Assembly (NCBI RefSeq): GCF_000014685.1
Contig: NC_008321.1
Coordinates: 4,642,288-4,706,287, forward strand
Reading direction: 5' to 3'
DNA length: 64,000 bases
Source of the DNA: Shewanella sp. MR-4
GTDB taxonomy: Bacteria > Pseudomonadota > Gammaproteobacteria > Enterobacterales > Shewanellaceae
This document shows, piece by piece, positions 58,150 to 64,000 of this stretch; the stretch's first letter is position 1; each line of letters begins with the position of its first letter. Under the pieces are notes generated by a model, which saw nothing but the letters and a program-made list of their open reading frames with translations, was not told where the DNA came from and did no database searches. The position numbers were made by a program, and so were the translations under genes.

Positions 58150-59697
58150 ATGACTACTCCTGCAGATGCGCCAAAGTGGCCACGCCAAATACCCTATATT
58201 ATCGCCAGCGAAGCCTGTGAACGTTTTAGCTTTTATGGCATGCGCAACATTCTAACACCATTCTTGATGACGGCACTTTTGCTCTCTATTCCCGAAGATC
58301 TTCGCGGGGCTGTGGCAAAGGATGTATTCCATTCGTTTGTGATTGGGGTGTATTTTTTCCCCTTACTCGGTGGTTGGATCGCAGATAGATTCTTTGGTAA
58401 GTACAACACTATTTTGTGGTTAAGCTTACTCTATTGTGTGGGCCATGCATTCTTGGCGATTTTTGAGCACAGCGTGCAAGGCTTTTATACCGGTTTATTC
58501 TTAATTGCCTTAGGTTCGGGCGGGATTAAGCCTTTAGTTTCTTCCTTTATGGGCGATCAGTTTGATCAGAGCAACAAGTCTTTGGCGCAAAAAGCCTTCG
58601 ATATGTTCTATTTTACGATCAACTTCGGTTCCTTCTTCGCATCATTGTCTATGCCATTGTTACTCAAGAATTTTGGCGCAGCAGTGGCTTTCGGGATCCC
58701 CGGTGTGTTGATGTTTATCGCTACAGTGTTTTTCTGGTTAGGCCGTAAACGTTATGTGCATATGCCGCCAGAGCCTAAAGATCCCCATGGATTTTTACCC
58801 GTGATCCGTAGCGCTTTGCTGACTAAGATCGAAGGCAAGGCCAATATAGGTTTAGTGTTAGCCTTAATTGGTGGTGTTTCTGCCGCTTATGCGTTGGTGA
58901 ATATTCCGACCCTAGGTATTGTGGCCGGTTTGTGTAGCGCTATGGTGCTGCTGATGGGATTTGTAGGCCTTGGGGCGTCATTACAGCTTGAGCGCGCGCG
59001 AGGGATTCATCCTGATGCGGCCGTGGATGGTGTGCGTTCAGTGTTGCGTATTTTGGTGTTGTTCGCCTTAGTGACGCCATTTTGGTCCTTGTTCGATCAA
59101 AAAGCTTCTACATGGATTTTGCAGGCTAACGATATGGTCAAACCCTCGTGGTTTGAACCTGCCATGATGCAGGCATTAAATCCGCTGTTAGTGATGCTGT
59201 TGATCCCATTCAATAACTTCGTTTTATATCCTGCGATTGAGCGTATGGGCGTGAAATTAACTGCGCTGCGTAAAATGGGGGCGGGGATAGCGATTACTGG
59301 CTTAAGCTGGATTGTAGTTGGGACGATTCAGTTGATGATGGATGGTGGCTCGTCGCTGTCTATCTTCTGGCAGATCTTACCCTACGCCTTACTGACCTTT
59401 GGTGAAGTATTAGTTTCGGCGACGGGTTTAGAATTTGCCTACAGCCAAGCACCTAAGGCGATGAAGGGCACTATTATGAGTTTTTGGACCTTATCGGTTA
59501 CCGTCGGTAACCTTTGGGTATTGCTGGCCAATGTGAGCGTAAAAAGCCCAGCTGTGACGGAACAAATTGTTCAAACCGGTATGAGTGTGACGGCATTCCA
59601 AATGTTCTTCTTCGCGGGATTTGCGATTTTGGCAGCGGTCATCTTCGCGCTCTATGCTAGGTCTTATCAAATGCAGGACCATTATCGCCAAGTCTAG
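58150..59697 (+). CDS. POT-family proton-coupled di/tripeptide transporter (PepTSo-like)
   Basis: The 515-residue protein starts TTPADAPKWPRQIPYIIASEACERFSFYGM, with the ExxERFSFYG proton-coupling motif on helix 1, and has about 14 membrane helices and the family FYFTINFGSF segment. From memory it is very similar throughout to PepTSo of Shewanella oneidensis, whose crystal structure showed an occluded peptide transporter. It imports di- and tripeptides across the inner membrane. AGGA precedes the ATG. It is divergent from mioC. Confidence 0.96.
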   Translation: MTTPADAPKWPRQIPYIIASEACERFSFYGMRNILTPFLMTALLLSIPEDLRGAVAKDVFHSFVIGVYFFPLLGGWIADRFFGKYNTILWLSLLYCVGHAFLAIFEHSVQGFYTGLFLIALGSGGIKPLVSSFMGDQFDQSNKSLAQKAFDMFYFTINFGSFFASLSMPLLLKNFGAAVAFGIPGVLMFIATVFFWLGRKRYVHMPPEPKDPHGFLPVIRSALLTKIEGKANIGLVLALIGGVSAAYALVNIPTLGIVAGLCSAMVLLMGFVGLGASLQLERARGIHPDAAVDGVRSVLRILVLFALVTPFWSLFDQKASTWILQANDMVKPSWFEPAMMQALNPLLVMLLIPFNNFVLYPAIERMGVKLTALRKMGAGIAITGLSWIVVGTIQLMMDGGSSLSIFWQILPYALLTFGEVLVSATGLEFAYSQAPKAMKGTIMSFWTLSVTVGNLWVLLANVSVKSPAVTEQIVQTGMSVTAFQMFFFAGFAILAAVIFALYARSYQMQDHYRQV

Positions 59698-59728
59698 ATT
59701 AACTGTTTCAGACAAAGCATTTCTAAAT

Positions 59729-59774
59729 AAAAAAAATCAGCCCCTAAGCGAACTTAGTGGGCTGATTTTTTATG
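59729..59774. terminator. Bidirectional terminator between the peptide transporter and mnmE
   Basis: Interrupted stem ATCAGCCC and CTAAG with CTTAG and GGGCTGAT (59736-59748, 59753-59766), with A-run and T-run on either side, between convergent genes. Confidence 0.85.
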
Positions 59775-59802
59775 AATCGTTTAACTAACCGCTAAAACGA
59801 AA

Positions 59803-61176
59803 TTATTTGCCGATACAGAATGAGCTGAAAATTTTGCCCAGTAGATCGTCTGAGGTGAAGCGGCCTGTGATTTCGGACAGGGCTAATTGCGCCATTCTCA
59901 GTTCTTCCGCTAACAGTTCACCTGCGAGGTAAATCTCTAATTGTTCTTTACCGAGTTGAAGATGGCTTGCGGCAACATCCAATGCTTCGAGGTGACGACG
60001 ACGGGCGATAAAGCCACCTTCGAGATTACTCTGATAACCCATCAAGGATTTAAGGTGTTGTTTTAATTCCTCGACGCCCAGACCGGTTTTAGCCGAGATC
60101 CGATACACGCTGTAACCTTTTTCTTCGGTCATAGCGAGGTTCTCACCGGTGAGATCGGCTTTGTTGCGGACAACTGTCACGCCTAAATTAGCGGGGAGAC
60201 GATCAATAAAATCGGGCCAAATATCGTGGGGATCGACCGCATCCGTAGTGGTGCCATCGACCATAAACAACACGCGATCGGCGCTGTTGATTTCGTTCCA
60301 CGCCCGCTCGATACCGATTTGTTCAACCGTATCTGTGGTGTCACGCAGGCCTGCGGTGTCGATAATATGCAGTGGCATACCATCTAAATGGATATGCTCA
60401 CGCAATACGTCGCGGGTGGTACCTGCAATTTCGGTCACAATCGCCGACTCTTTACCGGCGAGCGCATTAAGCAGACTGGATTTTCCTGCATTGGGGCGAC
60501 CGGCAATCACCACTTTCATACCTTCGCGGATAATCGAGCCTTGCTTGGCACTGGCTTGGACGACGCTGAGTTTGTCGATGATTTTATAGAGTGCGTTGGC
60601 AATTTTGCCATCACTTAAAAAGTCGACTTCTTCATCGGGGAAATCAATCGCGGCTTCGACGTATAAACGCAGATGGGTGACTTGATCCACTAGCTCATGA
60701 ACTTCCTTCGAAAACTCACCTTGCAGTGATTGCAGCGCGCTTTTAGCGGCTTGCTCACTGGTGGCATCGATAAGGTCGGCAATCGCTTCGGCTTGGGTTA
60801 AGTCCAGCTTATCGTTCATAAAGGCTTGTTCGCTAAACTCGCCTGGTTTGGCGATACGAATGCCTTCGACTTCTAATACGCGCTTGATCAGCATATCGAG
60901 GACGATTTGACCACCGTGGCCCTGCAGCTCTAATACATCTTCACCAGTGAAGGAATTAGGGCCTTTAAAAAACAGGGCGATACCTTGGTCTATCACTTGG
61001 CCTGAGGCATTTTTAAAGTCGCAGTAATCGGCGTAACGGGGTTTAGGTAAATGACCCAATACGGCCATGGCCACATCGGTTGCCTTATCACCAGAGATAC
61101 GAATGATACCCACGCCGCCCCGTCCGGGCGCGGTGGCCTGTGCCACGATAGTGTCAGTTGTCACGGAAATACCCAT
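59803..61176 (-). CDS. mnmE: tRNA modification GTPase MnmE
   Basis: MnmE pairs with MnmG for cmnm5U34 synthesis in tRNA. The protein has the N-terminal folate-binding domain ([20 protein letters not shown]), a helical domain, an inserted GTPase ([33 protein letters not shown]) and ends in the catalytic FCIGK. The ATG at 61176 gives 457 residues; an in-frame GTG four codons later would give the 453 residues common in the family, and the sequence does not decide clearly. A terminator for the yidC unit lies just upstream. Confidence 0.96.
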
Positions 61177-61199
61177 TAATATCGATCAAATCATCTAAA

Positions 61200-61231
61200 G
61201 GAAAAGGCGGCTCATTAAGCCGCCTTTTTGT
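61200..61231 (-). terminator. Terminator of the rpmH-rnpA-yidD-yidC unit
   Basis: Perfect stem AAAAGGCGGCT / AGCCGCCTTTT (61202-61212, 61218-61228). Confidence 0.85.
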
Positions 61232-61268
61232 ATATGCTGAGCCGTTAGCTCTTATCTAGCGCTTGGGC

Positions 61269-62894
61269 TTATTTTAAGCCTTTTTTCTCTAGACCTGCAT
61301 AAATAATCTTCTGCTGGATGATGGCAACAATGTTACCCACTAACCAGTACAGTACTAGACCCGATGGGAACCACAGGAAGAATACGGTAAAGATCACAGG
61401 CATCCATTGCATCATCTTCACTTGCATTGGGTCCATAGTCGGTGCGATGGGTTGCATTTTTTGCATCACAAACATAGACGCACCCATCAGCAGCGGCAGA
61501 ATGTAGTATGGATCTTGTACAGATAAGTCGTGGATCCATAACATAAATGGCGCGTGACGCAGCTCGAAGCTTTCTAACAATACCCAGTACAAGGCAATGA
61601 AGATTGGCATCTGTAGCAGGATAGGTAAACAGCCACCCATAGGGTTCACTTTTTCCTTCTTGTACAGTTCCATCATGGCTTGACCCATCTTTTGACGGTC
61701 ATCGCCGAAGCGTTCTTTCAAATCCTGCAGTTTTGGCTGTAGGTTACGCATCTTCGCCATTGAGGTGTACTGCGCTTTAGTCAGCGGGAACAGTAAACCA
61801 CGAACGGTTAAGGTGATCAGGATAATCGCCACACCCCAGTTACCCACAAATGATTGATAGAACATCAATAACCAGTGGATTGGAACGGCTAACCACCAAA
61901 GGAAACCGTAATCAACAACCAGGTTTAAGGTATCAGATAACGCAGATAGCGCTTTTTGATCCTTAGGACCAACATAAAACTGTGAGCTAATTTCTTGAGT
62001 TGCACCTGGTGCAATATCATATACCGCGCCACGGAAACCAATGTTAGCTAAACCGCCAGCACTTACACTCGAGAAAATGGTGTTGCTATCGGTTGCTGGT
62101 GGAATCCAAGCCGATACGAAGTAATGTTGCAGCATTGCCGCCCAACCACCGAGAGTCGGTTGATTGAGGTTGCTCTTGCTCATATCTTCAAACTTGTACT
62201 TTTCGTAACGTACATCTTGAGTCGAGAACGCTGCGCCACGGTAAGTTGGCATCATCATGCTGCTTTCAGATGGCTTGATGGTCTGTTTAATCTGACCGTA
62301 CATCTGAACTTGCAATGGAGCAGCTGAGGTGTTGTTGATTTTGTAATCGATATCAACGTTAAACTTGCCACGATGGAAAACAAACACTTTTGTGTAAGTC
62401 ACACCGTTATCAGCCACATAGGTCAATGGTACTTCTAAGGTGTCTTGGCCATCGGCTAAGGTAAATTCAGTTTTGCTGGCAGCAAATGCGGCACGACCTT
62501 TAGCACTGCTATCGATACCATCACGGCCAATCAGGCCACTCTGAGCGATATAGGTGAAATCTTTGGTTTGCTCTAGCAAAACAAATGGCTGGTCTTTACC
62601 CTGTTCCAATTTATGTGAAACCAGAGCTGCAAAAACGATGTCACCACCCACAGGGTTGATTTGTACATCGAGCTGATCAGTCTTAACAGTGATCAGATTT
62701 TGCGTTGCCGTCATTGCGGCTGGCACACCTGTATCTGCTTCTGGAACATCAGCACTGTGATTAGTGGTCGCATTCGCCACTACAGACGATTCGGTTGCAA
62801 CGGGTTTTGGAGCTTTGTCTGCTTGCCACTGTTGCCACAGCAAAAAGCTGACAAACAGTAGTCCTATTAGCAATATATTGCGTTGAGATTCCAT
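61269..62894 (-). CDS. yidC: Membrane protein insertase YidC
   Basis: YidC inserts and folds inner-membrane proteins, alone or with SecYEG, and is needed for the F0 c and a subunits encoded nearby. The 541-residue protein has an N-terminal anchor ([18 protein letters not shown]), a periplasmic beta-domain to about 340, and the conserved five-helix core ([23 protein letters not shown] with the substrate-groove arginine, [47 protein letters not shown]). It lies three bases after yidD. Confidence 0.97.
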
Positions 62895-62897
62895 AGC

Positions 62898-63152
62898 CTA
62901 TTTATTACACCTGTCATTTTTAGGGGGGACGGGATCACTACCGCCGGGATGCAAAGGGTGACATTTTAATATGCGTTTCAATGCAAACCAACAACCTTTC
63001 GCGGTTCCGTGCACTTTTATTGCCTCAATGGCGTAATGAGAGCATGTGGGATTGAAACGACATCGAGGCCCTAAGAGGGGGCTGATGAAGATTTGATAGC
63101 CACGAATGAACGTGGTTGCTAGCCATTGTAGCGGCGACTGAGTTTGCGCCAT
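62898..63152 (-). CDS. yidD: Membrane protein insertion efficiency factor YidD
   Basis: YidD is a small peripheral inner-membrane protein that assists insertion. The 84-residue protein has the family motif [25 protein letters not shown] with its conserved cysteines, and ends [16 protein letters not shown]. Its start overlaps the rnpA 3' end by 34 bases, the common arrangement. Confidence 0.95.
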
Positions 63153-63475
63153 AGCTTTTCTATCAACTTGTTGATCTCTGCGTTTTCCATTTCCATCACC
63201 CCATTTCTGACCAGCACAACAATATCAAGGTGAGGGATGTCGTGTTGATTGAGGCGGAAACTATCTCTGATAACTCGCTTAATGCGATTGCGCTGATTGG
63301 CGCGTTTTACATAGCGTTTAGCTACAGTAAGACCCAAACGCGGATGTTGTTCCGAATTAGGAATAGCAAGCAAGGTGATTTCAGCAGAAGATGCTTTGAT
63401 GGGATTGGAGAATACAGATTTAAATTGCGCGGGAGTTAGCAAGCGTAACTCCCGCGTAAAGGTATAGCTAGTCAA
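63119..63475 (-). CDS. rnpA: Ribonuclease P protein component
   Basis: RnpA is the protein cofactor of RNase P for 5' maturation of tRNAs. The 118-residue basic protein has [17 protein letters not shown] near the start and the RNR signature ([22 protein letters not shown]) that contacts the P RNA. The start codon is TTG at 63475, 20 bases after the rpmH stop; no better alternative precedes the conserved N-terminus. It overlaps yidD. Confidence 0.95.
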
Positions 63476-63495
63476 CTAGTTACCTACTTAACTTA

Positions 63496-63633
63496 TTAAG
63501 CAGATAAACGAGCGCGACCTTTCGCACGACGACGTGCAAGCACCTTACGGCCGCCTACAGTAGCCATACGAGCGCGGAAGCCGTGAGAACGCTTGCGCTT
63601 CAGGTTGCTAGGTTGAAAAGTACGTTTACTCAT
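63496..63633 (-). CDS. rpmH: 50S ribosomal protein L34
   Basis: This 45-residue protein is very basic and reads [18 protein letters not shown] at its start with [13 protein letters not shown] at the end, full-length L34. It is the first gene of the rpmH-rnpA-yidD-yidC unit next to dnaA. Its small size makes it easy to miss. Confidence 0.98.
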
Positions 63634-64000
63634 GATGGCAATCCGTCTTTGTTATAAGTGAACATATCCTTATCTCTGGTGACAGAGGTAAGGGTAAAAA
63701 AGAGGCCGAATTGTAATCACTTTACTTGTCCCCGTCAACAACGAAAGTCAGTAAGTGGGTTATTTCTGCCCGTGTATCCTTTGATCCATTTTCCGCATAC
63801 ACCAGAAGATGTGGATAACTCTGTGTATTGACACTACATGTAGTAGTGAAGGGGATCTATCGAGAGATCAAAGGGGCGCCATTATAGATCAATGTGGATC
63901 GCTTAATAAAGCGGGATTTGCCCTATTTGTTGAATAAAAGGATCGAATTTGATCTTTGATGATCGGGGATATCTCCATAGAATGATCTAGTTGGGGATAA
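63634..64000. promoter_or_regulatory. rpmH-dnaA intergenic region with DnaA box and GATC cluster
   Basis: An exact DnaA box TGTGGATAA lies at 63810-63818, with a TGTGGATCG relative near 63892. Eight GATC sites lie in the last 150 bases. By synteny dnaA should start on the plus strand beyond the window; no coding sequence begins before the edge. Both the rpmH promoter and an autoregulated dnaA promoter are expected here. Confidence 0.7.

Overview
The window is chromosomal DNA from a Shewanella-type gammaproteobacterium and spans the replication origin. The evidence is a run of genes in the order mioC, POT peptide transporter, mnmE, yidC, yidD, rnpA, rpmH and then the region upstream of dnaA. 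The peptide transporter closely resembles, from memory, the structurally studied PepTSo of S. oneidensis. Synteny around polA, spf, engB, csrC and yihI is enterobacterial-like, and there is a cytochrome c4 gene and a menB gene. I could not run a search, so the species is not assigned. S. oneidensis itself looks unlikely because the transporter differs from the remembered sequence at several positions.

Layout. 1-2.2 kb: AT-rich tail of a surface-polysaccharide cluster (sugar or alcohol kinase plus nucleotidyltransferase, then a WavE-type gene). 2.2-7.7 kb: LPS-core genes (CDP-glycerol-type transferase, GT4, GT9 heptosyltransferase, kdkA, waaA). 7.9-12.3 kb: TetR regulator, kbl-tdh threonine catabolism, glpE-glpG. 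12.4-20.7 kb: elbB, polA, the Spot 42 sRNA, engB, cytochrome c4, a GGA-rich CsrB/CsrC-type sRNA, a methyltransferase and yihI. 20.7-29.5 kb: DUF2489 protein, hemN, add, a DUF885 lipoprotein, a lysophospholipase and a degenerate PAS-GGDEF-EAL protein. 29.7-35.3 kb: one complete rRNA operon on the minus strand with promoters and anti-termination boxes and no spacer tRNA. 35.4-45.4 kb: ccoG, a small hypothetical gene, menB, DUF2061, glmS, a DeoR regulator, a TonB receptor and glmU. 45.5-52.5 kb: the full ATP synthase operon atpIBEFHAGDC. 52.7-57.1 kb: parB, parA, rsmG, mnmG. 57.1-57.5 kb: oriC. 57.5-64 kb: mioC, peptide transporter, mnmE, yidC, yidD, rnpA, rpmH and a GATC/DnaA-box-rich edge that should lead into dnaA.

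Most of the window is core genome. The least ordinary parts are regulatory and non-coding: the Csr-type sRNA with its CRP-like site and a perfect palindrome upstream, two helically phased palindromes in front of the DeoR-glmS unit, a Fur-like box in front of a tiny DUF2061 membrane protein, a 58-bp nested intergenic palindrome near waaA, and DnaA boxes at oriC, at the dnaA edge and in front of polA. I did not see a convincing new defence, mobile or biosynthetic system. The foreign-looking kinase/nucleotidyltransferase pair at the left edge is the most likely place for undescribed chemistry, but the window cuts it off.
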